The notes beneath the pieces are model-generated. The model was not told where the DNA came from. It did not search any database and worked only from the letters and a program-made list of their open reading frames with translations. From Pleurocapsa sp. CCALA 161 (lineage in GTDB: Bacteria > Cyanobacteriota > Cyanobacteriia > Cyanobacteriales > Xenococcaceae), in the NCBI RefSeq assembly GCF_003003995.1, contig NZ_PVWF01000027.1, positions 1 to 50,605 of the forward strand: a DNA stretch of 50,605 nt, given 5' to 3'. The position numbers and the translations under genes are program-made. Positions 12,552-20,405 of the stretch are shown here, piece after piece; within the stretch, counting starts at the first letter, position 1, and the number at the start of each line of letters is the position of its first letter.

Positions 12552-12884
12552 ATGAGCGAAATTTCAGCATTAAATGAATTGACTAAGGAATGCAAATATC
12601 CTTTGAAAATTACTTTAACTATCGATTGTCAATTAAACCTGTATATTTTTACGGTGGGATATCAAAATACATTACCAGCTATAGCCAAATATACAGAGAT
12701 TCCTTCTAATTTAGAAACAGCTATTAGCGATTTAATAATTCAGTATGATGTCTTAGCTAATAATAAAAAGCTAGATTTGCAAGCTTTAAAAGAGGGAAAT
12801 AATCTTAGGTTAAAACCAGTAAATAATCAACAATCTAACCAAAGTAAAATTAAAAAAGTTAAGTTTAGTAGTGGATTAATATGA
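12552..12884 (+). CDS. PRTRC operon first gene, possible protein E-like
   Basis: This 110-residue protein opens the ubiquitin-like operon. It has KITLTIDCQLNLYIFTV and then IPSNLETAISDLIIQYDVL, followed by a basic tail. The arrangement of a beta hairpin, a modified loop and a helix starting with a proline-containing turn resembles PRTRC system protein E, but the similarity is weak. Its stop overlaps the next start by 4 bp (ATGA), so the two are translationally coupled. No catalytic motif is seen. Confidence 0.5.
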   Translation: MSEISALNELTKECKYPLKITLTIDCQLNLYIFTVGYQNTLPAIAKYTEIPSNLETAISDLIIQYDVLANNKKLDLQALKEGNNLRLKPVNNQQSNQSKIKKVKFSSGLI

Positions 12885-13324
12885 GTCAAGAAAATAGCCC
12901 AGCCAATCAAACTAAAATTGAATACGAAGGACAGTTTTACAACATCGACGCTAACATTATCAATAGTTTAGACGATCAGCAAATTCTCGACCTACTTGCT
13001 CCGAGTTTTCCGGGGATGGCTGGGGGAAAACTAGAAAGAAATGAAGATGGTTCGATCAAGATTATTAAGCGAGTGGGTACTAAAGGAAACTGTGAATTGC
13101 TAAAGCTGCTTAAAACCTGCCCAGAAGATAATCTTTCTCTAAAAATAAATCAACTCAATCAAAAATTAAGCAAACAGGAAATTACGCTTGGAGAATGGGA
13201 ACAGGCTTGTGGAGAAATGGGTATAGAAAAACTGAAGCAAGTACTACAACTTAGAAGACAAACTACTTTATACGTTGTACAAAGCCTCTATTATTGCCCT
13301 AGTAATTTGGTTCCGTTTATGTGA
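12881..13324 (+). CDS. Ubiquitin-like PRTRC protein C with a C-terminal extension
   Basis: Residues 12-69 match the small PRTRC protein C: IEYEGQFYNID, a helix SLDDQQILDLLAPSFPGMAGG, the strand GSIKIIKR, and then VGTKG at 65-69. In the proteobacterial family the protein is about 70 residues and, as I recall, ends at or close to this GTKG, giving a ubiquitin-like beta-grasp with a glycine near its end. Here 78 extra residues follow, mostly helical with a Cys-containing tail. A JAMM peptidase is encoded two genes on, so the extension could be a cleaved propeptide. Start and stop overlap both neighbours. Confidence 0.68.
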   Translation: MSQENSPANQTKIEYEGQFYNIDANIINSLDDQQILDLLAPSFPGMAGGKLERNEDGSIKIIKRVGTKGNCELLKLLKTCPEDNLSLKINQLNQKLSKQEITLGEWEQACGEMGIEKLKQVLQLRRQTTLYVVQSLYYCPSNLVPFM

Positions 13325-14007
13325 TGGAAATCAACTCGTTAATCGAACAAACTGAGGAATTATTAACTAGATTTAGAGGACTTGAAAGTTTAAAAACTTT
13401 ATTTCCCCAAGAATACGCTAAACTAAGTCCAAAATTAGTCCTTAATGACAATACTTTAAGGTATCTTGGCGACAGGTTATTTGAATTATTAAATCAAGAC
13501 TATTTTCCTTGTTACTATTATGATTACTCTAATAATAGTAAACAAAAACCTTATGGGGGAATCAAAAATATAGCCATCGAACCAATGGGATTTAATGGCT
13601 ATGACTGGTACTATTACGGACAAGAGGCTAGTTGGTATTTCATTTATATCAATAGTTATCAGTTTTTTGATTACTACGACTACAACGAAACTGGGTTACT
13701 TTGGATTGAAAATCAGTTAATAAATCTACCCGATTACCATCCTTTACACTTGCTACCAGATGCTATTAGGTATGTCTGGTCAATGACTGGCAATTTATGG
13801 TTAGACTCTCATCCAGAAGGTAGTAATGAATTTGAGCTGACAACTAGTGAGATAGTTAATTTAAAACAGGAGTATGAAGAAGCTTTAGAAAAACTTGAGT
13901 TGCTACTCTTTTTTGATCGTTGGTTTACAAATAATGTTGCTGTCGCAAAGTTGGCAATCAATAAAGTAATGAAACAGATGATCAACCAGATAGATGCAAA
14001 TAATTGA
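13321..14007 (+). CDS. Tyr/Asp-rich protein of the ubiquitin-like operon, unknown function
   Basis: This protein has 228 residues and overlaps the genes on both sides (4 bp and 14 bp). The middle is rich in aromatic residues, for example CYYYDYSNN and YDWYYYGQEASWYF. A helical C-terminus follows. Its place between the ubiquitin-like and E2-like genes suggests PRTRC protein F, but I do not recognise a matching motif. It could be a target or scaffold of the system. No membrane segment or signal peptide is seen. Confidence 0.6.
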   Translation: MMEINSLIEQTEELLTRFRGLESLKTLFPQEYAKLSPKLVLNDNTLRYLGDRLFELLNQDYFPCYYYDYSNNSKQKPYGGIKNIAIEPMGFNGYDWYYYGQEASWYFIYINSYQFFDYYDYNETGLLWIENQLINLPDYHPLHLLPDAIRYVWSMTGNLWLDSHPEGSNEFELTTSEIVNLKQEYEEALEKLELLLFFDRWFTNNVAVAKLAINKVMKQMINQIDANN

Positions 14008-14662
14008 AAAACTAGTTCAACAGGCTTGGGCCATACTCTTGTTTGAAGAAAACTCATCAACTTTTATTTTGAGAGAAGCAGGGGAAGTTAGTATTAAACA
14101 GATTGACTTCCCCTCATTACTTAAATCGATTCAAAAGACTGATTATCAATCCGATTGGTATCTATCAAATCTAAAACTTCTAAAGATCTGCCGACAAAGA
14201 GAAAAGACTTTAACCATCAGTTCTCTTCCTCCCAGTATTTATGAGCTAAAAATTGATGATTATCAATTGAGATTACCTTTACCTGGAGTAATAATTGTAC
14301 ATTGCGATCGCAACGCGTGGACGGAGTCCAATCGCCAATTATGGCTTTATGCCTATAAAGGTCGGGATTTAAGTCTAAGTTCTCCACTGTACAACTATCC
14401 TTTACCCAATATTAATTCTACAGGTCAAGTGTGTTGGGGAAAAGTTTTGCCCGAAACAAACAGTCCTGAAGCTATATGGAATTCTTATATTAATTCCAAA
14501 TTCAACCAAGACTATCGAGACAAAAAATCAAAAGCTTTTCCTCACAATATTATCAAGCAGTTGCAAACCGTCAGTCAGAGTTTAAACACCGCATATCCAG
14601 AACAGGATCTGATTGCAAGTAATCAAACCCTCAAAGACCTTACTCAACTTATCGATTATTAG
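13994..14662 (+). CDS. E2-like protein (PRTRC protein B-like)
   Basis: In this 222-residue protein, residues 96-149 read as the core of an E2 fold. LPGVIIVHCDR is a central strand, LWLYAYKG another, and PLYNYPLPNINSTGQVCWG ends in Cys147. The string PNIxxxGxVCWG parallels HPNIxxxGxICL of ubiquitin-conjugating enzymes, where the Cys carries the thioester. PRTRC protein B has been placed in the E2 superfamily by comparative genomics. It probably takes the activated ubiquitin-like protein from the E1-like product encoded downstream. Loss of Cys147 would argue against it. It overlaps the upstream gene by 14 bp. Confidence 0.75.
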   Translation: MQIIEKLVQQAWAILLFEENSSTFILREAGEVSIKQIDFPSLLKSIQKTDYQSDWYLSNLKLLKICRQREKTLTISSLPPSIYELKIDDYQLRLPLPGVIIVHCDRNAWTESNRQLWLYAYKGRDLSLSSPLYNYPLPNINSTGQVCWGKVLPETNSPEAIWNSYINSKFNQDYRDKKSKAFPHNIIKQLQTVSQSLNTAYPEQDLIASNQTLKDLTQLIDY

Positions 14663-14665
14663 ACC

Positions 14666-15298
14666 ATGATGCCCCTAAACATATTAAGTCATTCCGTCGT
14701 CAAAGAAACAACTATTCAACACGGACAGCTCACGGGTTGCCGTGCAACGTCCTCCCCGTGTCCTCCCCTGCCCCAAGATTTTCTCTGGGCGGGTAATGGC
14801 ATCTTTCGCTCAGTAACTAGAACTGAATTTAGGGCGGTAGCTCTCTACCATCGGGTTTTGACCCCAGGATTAATCGAATTAAGCCCTCAGTTTCAATTAT
14901 TGGTATCTCCAGTACCCAGAGAAAAGGTTAAAGATATTATCGATGAAATTCGGCGATATCCAGACCTAGAACAACTTTTTTATCTCTATTGGCGTGGTGA
15001 ATGTTGGGAAGTATTTAAACCAGAACAAGAATGTACTCCTTACAGTTGTGTGTGTTTAGACCCCTATCCCGAACCAGCAGCGATTGAAATCCACAGTCAT
15101 GGTTATGCCAATGCCTTCTTTTCTAAGACCGATAATCGAGAGGAGACTGGATGCCGAATCAGCACTGTTTTCGGCAGAACTAATCGACAGCTAGAAGTGA
15201 CAAGTCGGGTTTGTATCCATGGACTATTCCTCAACATTGACTCAAATCGAATTTATCAAGATATTAATCATTATTGTCATCATGTCACTGATTTTTAA
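14666..15298 (+). CDS. JAMM/MPN metallopeptidase (PRTRC protein A-like)
   Basis: This 210-residue protein has a complete JAMM motif, HSHGYANAFFSKTD, at 143-156. His143, His145 and Asp156 fit zinc ligands, with Ser153 as the conserved serine (HxHx7SxxD). Such enzymes cut after the C-terminal glycine of ubiquitin-like proteins. Here it could mature the precursor encoded at 12881 and remove conjugates. Residues 19-35 come from an inserted GC-rich repeat (14722-14774), also seen in the VirB8-like gene, and are unlikely to belong to the fold. It starts 4 bp after the E2-like gene and overlaps the E1-like gene. Confidence 0.85.
   Translation: MMPLNILSHSVVKETTIQHGQLTGCRATSSPCPPLPQDFLWAGNGIFRSVTRTEFRAVALYHRVLTPGLIELSPQFQLLVSPVPREKVKDIIDEIRRYPDLEQLFYLYWRGECWEVFKPEQECTPYSCVCLDPYPEPAAIEIHSHGYANAFFSKTDNREETGCRISTVFGRTNRQLEVTSRVCIHGLFLNIDSNRIYQDINHYCHHVTDF
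14722..14774. repeat. GC-rich repeat inserted in the JAMM gene (family 1, copy A)
   Basis: CGGACAGCTCACGGGTTGCC is shared with the reverse complement of 19096-19115. CAACGTCCTCCCCGTGTCCT further on is shared, with one change, with the other end of the 19022-19115 element. It is in frame inside the JAMM gene and translated as a Cys/Pro-rich segment. Its GC content contrasts with the surrounding coding DNA. Confidence 0.8.
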
Positions 15299-16148
15299 TC
15301 CATTACAACTAAATTTGACGGATTTTTCGATCCTAAATGCCAAGCCAATTTACTTTAACTATAATTCAGTACGCATTTATCTAGTTGGTTGTGGGGGAAC
15401 GGGAAGTTTTCTCGCTCCTCTTTTGTGTCGTATAGCTAACTTTCTGGTGGAGATGAGAAAAAGAGTCCATATAACCTTTGTTGATTTTGACAGTGTGGAA
15501 GCAAAAAATCTGTGGCGACAAAATTTCTGTAGTGGAGAATTGGGTTTTAACAAGGCACAAGCCCTAGCCATGCGCTATAAAACTATATTTCCCCAATTAA
15601 ACATCACAGCAATAGAACAAACAGTCGATCAATTAATACTTAACGGAGTAATTCCGACTATTGTCATTGGTTGTGTAGACAATACTAATGCTAGACAACA
15701 AATTGAAAAACTATTGATCGATCATGTTAGTTTAATCTCTCATGGACAAACTTACGCTCCTTGTTGGTGGCTCGATTGCGGTAATGCTTATACTCACGGA
15801 CAAGTTGCTATTGGTAATTGGTACTCTATAGAAATAGAAGACTATCAACTGGAAACTGCCACTTGTTTGAGATTGCCCTTACCCTCTATTCAGTATCCTC
15901 AACTATTAATACAATCTGAAGAGGATGAAGATGTATCCTGTGCAGAACAGGTAATACTTAATGGACAAAGCCTAAATATCAACTCTCAAATGGCGGTTAT
16001 AGCAGCAGAAATGGTTCACCAACTGTTAAACAATCAACTGAAACGAATGCAGATTGAAATAGATTTGTTTCGTGGCTCAATGAAGTCTACTTTTATAAAT
16101 CAAGAAAATATTGACTGGATAATAGAAAGGGCTACTATTAATACATAG
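15282..16148 (+). CDS. E1/ThiF-like adenylating enzyme (PRTRC ThiF family)
   Basis: Counting 288 residues from the ATG at 15282, the nucleotide loop GCGGTGSF is at 36-43. VDFDSVEAKNLWRQNF (67-82) carries the Asp and Arg typical of ATP-binding E1/ThiF proteins, and IGCVDNTNARQQ (129-140) the next conserved block. Cys220 in DVSCAEQ is a candidate catalytic cysteine. The product would adenylate the C-terminal Gly of the ubiquitin-like protein and pass it to the E2-like protein. The frame is open from 15219, but the leading 21 residues are hydrophobic and overlap the JAMM frame, so I chose 15282. It is the last gene of the operon. Confidence 0.85.
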   Translation: MSLIFNPLQLNLTDFSILNAKPIYFNYNSVRIYLVGCGGTGSFLAPLLCRIANFLVEMRKRVHITFVDFDSVEAKNLWRQNFCSGELGFNKAQALAMRYKTIFPQLNITAIEQTVDQLILNGVIPTIVIGCVDNTNARQQIEKLLIDHVSLISHGQTYAPCWWLDCGNAYTHGQVAIGNWYSIEIEDYQLETATCLRLPLPSIQYPQLLIQSEEDEDVSCAEQVILNGQSLNINSQMAVIAAEMVHQLLNNQLKRMQIEIDLFRGSMKSTFINQENIDWIIERATINT

Positions 16149-16152
16149 TGAT

Positions 16153-16881
16153 CTAAAATCTAGAAGGTAATTCTGCCTCAAGATAGATCTCCCCTAAAGA
16201 TTCAATTACACTAGGATTGATTTGAGTGGCTACAAGTGCATCATTAACACTATGACCGTTACGGAGCAGAAAAACAAAGTTACGGACGTTATTCACTACT
16301 GGGTCGTTACTATTGATAAACTGTTTGGCGATCGCAATTCTTAAGCCATGTTCGACTGCATCCGCATTAATCTGCTGTTCAGCAGAAACCATTATTTTTT
16401 GAGAGTCTACAGGAGATTGCTGATTAGAAGGGACAAATTTAATTCCTGCACTAGCCATAATACCAGAACTAAAACTGACAATTAAATTGTACTGTTTTGA
16501 TTCTCCCGAACTATTAATAGTTTTAACAATTAAATTAGGGTGAGATGTCTGATAAGTACTTTGAAAATCAAGCTTTTTGCTTGGCAGGAGATAAGCAGTT
16601 TGGGCTTCTCCCGATTCAACGGGTAGATCGGTGTTATAAACAAATTGACTTTTATCACTCGGAGCAATAAAAGTAATGGTTTCCCTAACTTCAGTAAAAT
16701 CAATGCTAATAACTTTGCCAAAGTAAAGAGTAATTGGAATTGCCCCTTTAATAGCATCTTCAGTAGAAACCAATTCATATTTGACAGGCACTTTGGTTGC
16801 CTGGGCTGGAGTAAAAGCGGTACAGAATGAAACAGCAATTACACTAGAAAAGACTAATTGTTGAAAAAAATGTTTATTCAT
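16153..16881 (-). CDS. VirB9/TrbG-like outer-membrane T4SS component
   Basis: From the ATG at 16881 the product has about 242 residues and starts with a signal peptide, MNKHFFQQLVFSSVIAVSFC, ending near TPAQA. A beta-rich region follows with ISIDFTEVRETITFI and PNLIVKTINSSGESKQYNLI. The latter resembles the VirB9/TrbG pattern where NL..T.. precedes YxLxV. It lies 7 bp downstream of the VirB10-like gene, as virB9 and virB10 are normally adjacent. The longer frame to 16974 lacks a better start. Identification depends partly on context. Confidence 0.68.
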   Translation of the reverse strand: MNKHFFQQLVFSSVIAVSFCTAFTPAQATKVPVKYELVSTEDAIKGAIPITLYFGKVISIDFTEVRETITFIAPSDKSQFVYNTDLPVESGEAQTAYLLPSKKLDFQSTYQTSHPNLIVKTINSSGESKQYNLIVSFSSGIMASAGIKFVPSNQQSPVDSQKIMVSAEQQINADAVEHGLRIAIAKQFINSNDPVVNNVRNFVFLLRNGHSVNDALVATQINPSVIESLGEIYLEAELPSRF

Positions 16882-16888
16882 CGCTAAT

Positions 16889-18358
16889 TTAAGGATTAAT
16901 AGTAATTGGGCGAAGATTAGTAAGGTAGACGGTTTCTCCTGGAGATAAAGTATAAATTGTTCCGCCATCACCAATTTGGTTGCGAGTATTGCGCTGTTGT
17001 AGTTCGGAATTTAGGGTTGAACCAAAACCATCTAAAGCTGAACCCACTAAATCTCGACCAATACGATTACGACTTTGATTGGTAACAACAGCACTACCAT
17101 TGGATATGACACTAGTAGTTTCTGGTATTAATAGCTGAGTCCCAAAATTACCTAGGGTGTCAATTCCACCCGCTAATAACTGATCGCCAAAATCGCTGCG
17201 TTTGCTGGCTTTAGCTACTAAGGCTGATTTTTTGCTATTGCGTAAAATCATTTCTCCAGGACTAAAGGTAGTGTCATTAATTTGACTAACATAGGCAGTG
17301 ACCAAACCGTTGGCATCGTTGATTGATTGAACCTGTACGATCGCCACCGAACCAGATTCAAAAACTATCTGCCCTGTAAGATCTAAAAGAGGTTCTGCTA
17401 AAACTACAGTGATCTGACTAGACTGTTGTTCTTGAGTTGTCAAAGAACTATCCCAAACTAGAGGTAATTCAATTTTGGCTTTAGTGATACCTCTATTTAA
17501 AGTGAGTTCTGGGGCTGGCTGAGGGAAACTGGCTTGGGTTTGACGATTCAAAATTCCCAGTTCTCCTTGAGATATGACTCTATTGACCAGTAAAGCTGGC
17601 GGAGTTATCGGCTCATTAGTACTTGTTACTGTATCGGTCAATGTATTATGTCTTTTAGCCATAGTTTTACTTTGAGCTGATAACTGGCGCGATGAAACTC
17701 TTGTCCCAAAATCGGCTAAAGCAGTCCATTTTTCTTGGGGGTCTACCTTGGAGGGTAAAACAGTTTGGCTTCTTGCTGTAGATTCAGTCAAGCGGGCTAT
17801 AGGACGGGGAAGCGCACGAGCTGTAAAGTTAGGAAGAGGAATCGAGCGGGGAGGAGCGGGTTGAGGAATTGGACGAGCTACAGAATCAGAGACAGGGAGA
17901 GGTGGAGTGGATTGAGGTACGGGTACAGAAGGAAGTTCAGAATTAACTTCTACTTCTAGAGCTTCATTTTGTTTTTTCTCCAAGGAGTGAAACTGATCGC
18001 GAAATGCCAATTTAGCTTGATAGTCAGGTTCTATTTCTGTCGCAACTGTTTCAACCTCTTCTGGCGTTTCAGCTATTTTGGGAGCTTTAGGCGAAACGAA
18101 AGCAAAAATTCCCCAAAGAAAGACAACAACTATTCCAAAGACCCCACTAACTACTGCTAATCTCAGGTAAGGATTGTCCTCTCTTTCGGCAATGACATCT
18201 TTTACGGTAGGGCTTTCAAGTTGAATAACACCAGTATCAATTACACTGGGATCGGAAGACTGGTAACCAGTTACCCGACGGCGGGCTTCAAGATCAAGAT
18301 CGCTGGGAGGCAAATCTTCAATTACGTTGTAATTATTATTGTAAGTCATAGTTATCAA
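16889..18358 (-). CDS. VirB10/TrbI-like T4SS core-complex protein
   Basis: This 489-residue protein has a short cytoplasmic N-terminus and one membrane helix, AVVSGVFGIVVVFLWGIFAF, near 68-87. A long Pro-rich periplasmic segment (PVPQSTPPLPV, RPIPQPAPPRSIPLP) follows, then a C-terminal beta domain containing LVWDSSLTTQEQ and DLTGQIVFESGSVAIVQV. This order is that of VirB10/TrbI, which spans inner membrane to outer membrane. It overlaps the VirB8-like gene by 23 bp and is followed at 7 bp by the VirB9-like gene. Confidence 0.82.
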   Translation of the reverse strand: MITMTYNNNYNVIEDLPPSDLDLEARRRVTGYQSSDPSVIDTGVIQLESPTVKDVIAEREDNPYLRLAVVSGVFGIVVVFLWGIFAFVSPKAPKIAETPEEVETVATEIEPDYQAKLAFRDQFHSLEKKQNEALEVEVNSELPSVPVPQSTPPLPVSDSVARPIPQPAPPRSIPLPNFTARALPRPIARLTESTARSQTVLPSKVDPQEKWTALADFGTRVSSRQLSAQSKTMAKRHNTLTDTVTSTNEPITPPALLVNRVISQGELGILNRQTQASFPQPAPELTLNRGITKAKIELPLVWDSSLTTQEQQSSQITVVLAEPLLDLTGQIVFESGSVAIVQVQSINDANGLVTAYVSQINDTTFSPGEMILRNSKKSALVAKASKRSDFGDQLLAGGIDTLGNFGTQLLIPETTSVISNGSAVVTNQSRNRIGRDLVGSALDGFGSTLNSELQQRNTRNQIGDGGTIYTLSPGETVYLTNLRPITINP

Positions 18359-19136
18359 TGGAAACTAACATTAGTCCGTATTGGTTGATTTCGTTAATAA
18401 TTTGCTGCATACCAGTCAATTCTTTAGCATTCTGAAAAGTTGGTTTACTAGCAATGGGAATGGTTTTGAGTTGAACTTTTTTATTGAAGGGAATGCGAAA
18501 GACTTCTTGACCGTTTTCTATGTCCATTCCAGTCCAGGTAGAAACCATGGTTACTTCCCAAAGTCCCTCTCGAATCTTAGTGGGCTTTTCTGAGATATAT
18601 TCAATGCTAATGGCTGATTGCACCTTTCTACCTCCAGTAGCTTTGGTGATTAAAGCTGCTAATTCTTTGGTATACTCAGCACGGTAATTGTCTTTAGTAG
18701 TAATTGGGAAAGTTGCTGCATAGACATTGCCAGGAACTTTTACTTTTAGATCTTCTACTTCAACAGTTACATCCGCTGTCGTCCAGTTAAAAGATAAATA
18801 AAGCCATTTTTGAATGAAAGTACGCAGAACTTCATCAGAACGCTCGTTTACCTGAGCAGTTTTTGCCGTTACCACATCACCATCGGCAAGTTGGACACCG
18901 ATAATTTGCTTTTGATTGACCTTATTTATCTTGGCACTGTTACTACAGGAGACCATCATATTCATCAGAAGACAACTCAAGATGATCAACTGAAATAAAA
19001 CCGTTCTTTGATTATTACTTTGGGCAAGTGAGGATACGGGGAGGACGTTGCCTGTGGGTTTCCCGCAGGCTTTATCGTTCGTGTTGCCGTGCGACGGCAA
19101 CCCGTGAGCTGTCCGTTTGGTTTTAATATTATTCAT
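18336..19136 (-). CDS. VirB8-like lipoprotein T4SS component
   Basis: A hydrophobic segment LFQLIILSCLLMNMMVSCSN near 47-66 ends in a lipobox-like Cys. The rest has SDEVLRTFIQKWLYLSFNW, an aromatic-rich helix, and then alternating strands, compatible with the NTF2-like fold of VirB8. That assignment is tentative because VirB8 is normally membrane-spanning rather than lipidated. Residues 7-37 derive from a GC-rich repeat (19022-19115) inserted near the start. Translation may therefore begin there, or it may begin at a later codon so that the repeat is not part of the protein. It lies between VirB6-like and VirB10-like genes. Confidence 0.55.
   Translation of the reverse strand: MNNIKTKRTAHGLPSHGNTNDKACGKPTGNVLPVSSLAQSNNQRTVLFQLIILSCLLMNMMVSCSNSAKINKVNQKQIIGVQLADGDVVTAKTAQVNERSDEVLRTFIQKWLYLSFNWTTADVTVEVEDLKVKVPGNVYAATFPITTKDNYRAEYTKELAALITKATGGRKVQSAISIEYISEKPTKIREGLWEVTMVSTWTGMDIENGQEVFRIPFNKKVQLKTIPIASKPTFQNAKELTGMQQIINEINQYGLMLVSIDNYDLQ
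19022..19115. repeat. GC-rich repeat in the VirB8-like gene (family 1, copy B)
   Basis: Both ends match copy A at 14722-14774 in reverse orientation, but copy B has about 40 extra bases between them, including the palindromes TGCCGTGCGACGGCA and CCTGTGGGTTTCCCGCAGG. It is in frame inside the 5' end of a T4SS gene, in a different reading frame from copy A. Confidence 0.8.
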
Positions 19137-19173
19137 AATTTAATTGACATTTTTATTGATAAAAAAAGACAAA

Positions 19174-20403
19174 TTATCGACTCTGACGAGTAGTTCTGCG
19201 GGCTAGACCTTTACTACCAGCTTTGAACATCGATTTGCCCAACATCGAACCCGCTCCCGAAGCTCCTCCTGTGGCTACAGCAGCACCAGTCTGAACTATA
19301 TTAGACAGAGTAGAAGTGGTACTTGAAGCAACAACTTTGGCTATATGTGCGCCACCTCCTTTAGCCATCAAGAAAGCTATGATTGGCCCTAAAACACTAC
19401 TAAGAATTAAAAAAGGAATGCCTGTAAAAAATTGAGCATCAGAAATAACAATTGCTTCAGCTACCAATCCGATTAAAGCTATATAGAGAAACTTAACTGA
19501 GACCAGTTGAACGTAACCCTGTACCCAAGTTTCCACGTATTTAGCTCCAATGGGAGTAAAAATAATGCCGATGACTAGAGGCAAAAGTAAGGCGTGCAAA
19601 ATACTTGCTACTTCCAACCCAAAACTAAAAGCCATTTGCACTCCACCAAAAATCAGTTTGACAATACCCATAATTATGGGGTTGCCAAAGAACAGGGTGT
19701 TACTCAACCCAGCTGCAACTTTAAAGCCATCTCCATTAGCTGTATTGTTAGCTAGTTCTTTAATATATTCGAGTATTCCCCTGGCATACTTAGCAGCTGG
19801 ATGGTTGGCAATCGGATCGTTTTCCTCGGCCCATCTAACAATTTCCTCAATCTCAGCTACCTGCTTTTCTAGACATTCAATCCCCTCTTGTCCTTGAATT
19901 CCATTACACTCATCGAGAAGTTTGTTTACCCTATCCTGGGCAGTGTTGCTTAAGGAGATATTTTTTAAGGCAGAAGCTATATTTAGATCCAGAACTTGAG
20001 TTTTAGCAAGAGTACGAGTTAGACCTACATCTAGAGATCTGGTAATACCTAGAATGCTACTAGCCATAGCTCCGTTACCACCTAATAAAATCACCAGAAT
20101 CATAGTCATAGCTATACCTTCAGTGATAATTTTTTGGCGATTGTCGTTCTCACTTTTCATGCCCTGCCAAGCGTAAAGAATTAAACCTAAAAGGGCAAAA
20201 TCTAATGCTCCTGCCACAACCGCTCGCCAATAGGAGGAATTAGTATCAAAGATGACGCTATCCCATAGAGATTGAAAACTTTCACCTAATTTATTCGAGA
20301 TAAAACTGTTGTTTTGCAAGATTTGCAGGGCGTCATCTACTCCATAATCGGGAATCTCAGCTAAAAGAGGGATATGAGTTAAAGATAGTGATAATAATTC
20401 CAT
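19174..20403 (-). CDS. VirB6/TrbL-like polytopic T4SS protein
   Basis: This 409-residue protein has several membrane helices: WRAVVAGALDFALLGLILYA, IAMTMILVILLGGNGAMA, ILHALLLPLVIGIIFTPIGA, FLYIALIGLVAEAIVI, and IPFLILSSVLGPIIAFLMAK. A soluble loop follows the second. The Gly/Ala-rich C-terminal tail ends in basic residues. This is the layout of VirB6/TrbL, the inner-membrane part of the channel. It overlaps nothing but starts 2 bp after the upstream gene's stop, so both are co-transcribed. Confidence 0.78.
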   Translation of the reverse strand: MELLSLSLTHIPLLAEIPDYGVDDALQILQNNSFISNKLGESFQSLWDSVIFDTNSSYWRAVVAGALDFALLGLILYAWQGMKSENDNRQKIITEGIAMTMILVILLGGNGAMASSILGITRSLDVGLTRTLAKTQVLDLNIASALKNISLSNTAQDRVNKLLDECNGIQGQEGIECLEKQVAEIEEIVRWAEENDPIANHPAAKYARGILEYIKELANNTANGDGFKVAAGLSNTLFFGNPIIMGIVKLIFGGVQMAFSFGLEVASILHALLLPLVIGIIFTPIGAKYVETWVQGYVQLVSVKFLYIALIGLVAEAIVISDAQFFTGIPFLILSSVLGPIIAFLMAKGGGAHIAKVVASSTTSTLSNIVQTGAAVATGGASGAGSMLGKSMFKAGSKGLARRTTRQSR

Positions 20404-20405
20404 GA

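Noticed and set aside
18336-19136. Calling the VirB8-like protein VirB7 because of its lipobox
   Set aside because: VirB7 lipoproteins are much shorter. The 200-residue soluble part after the Cys fits a VirB8-type domain better, although still tentatively.
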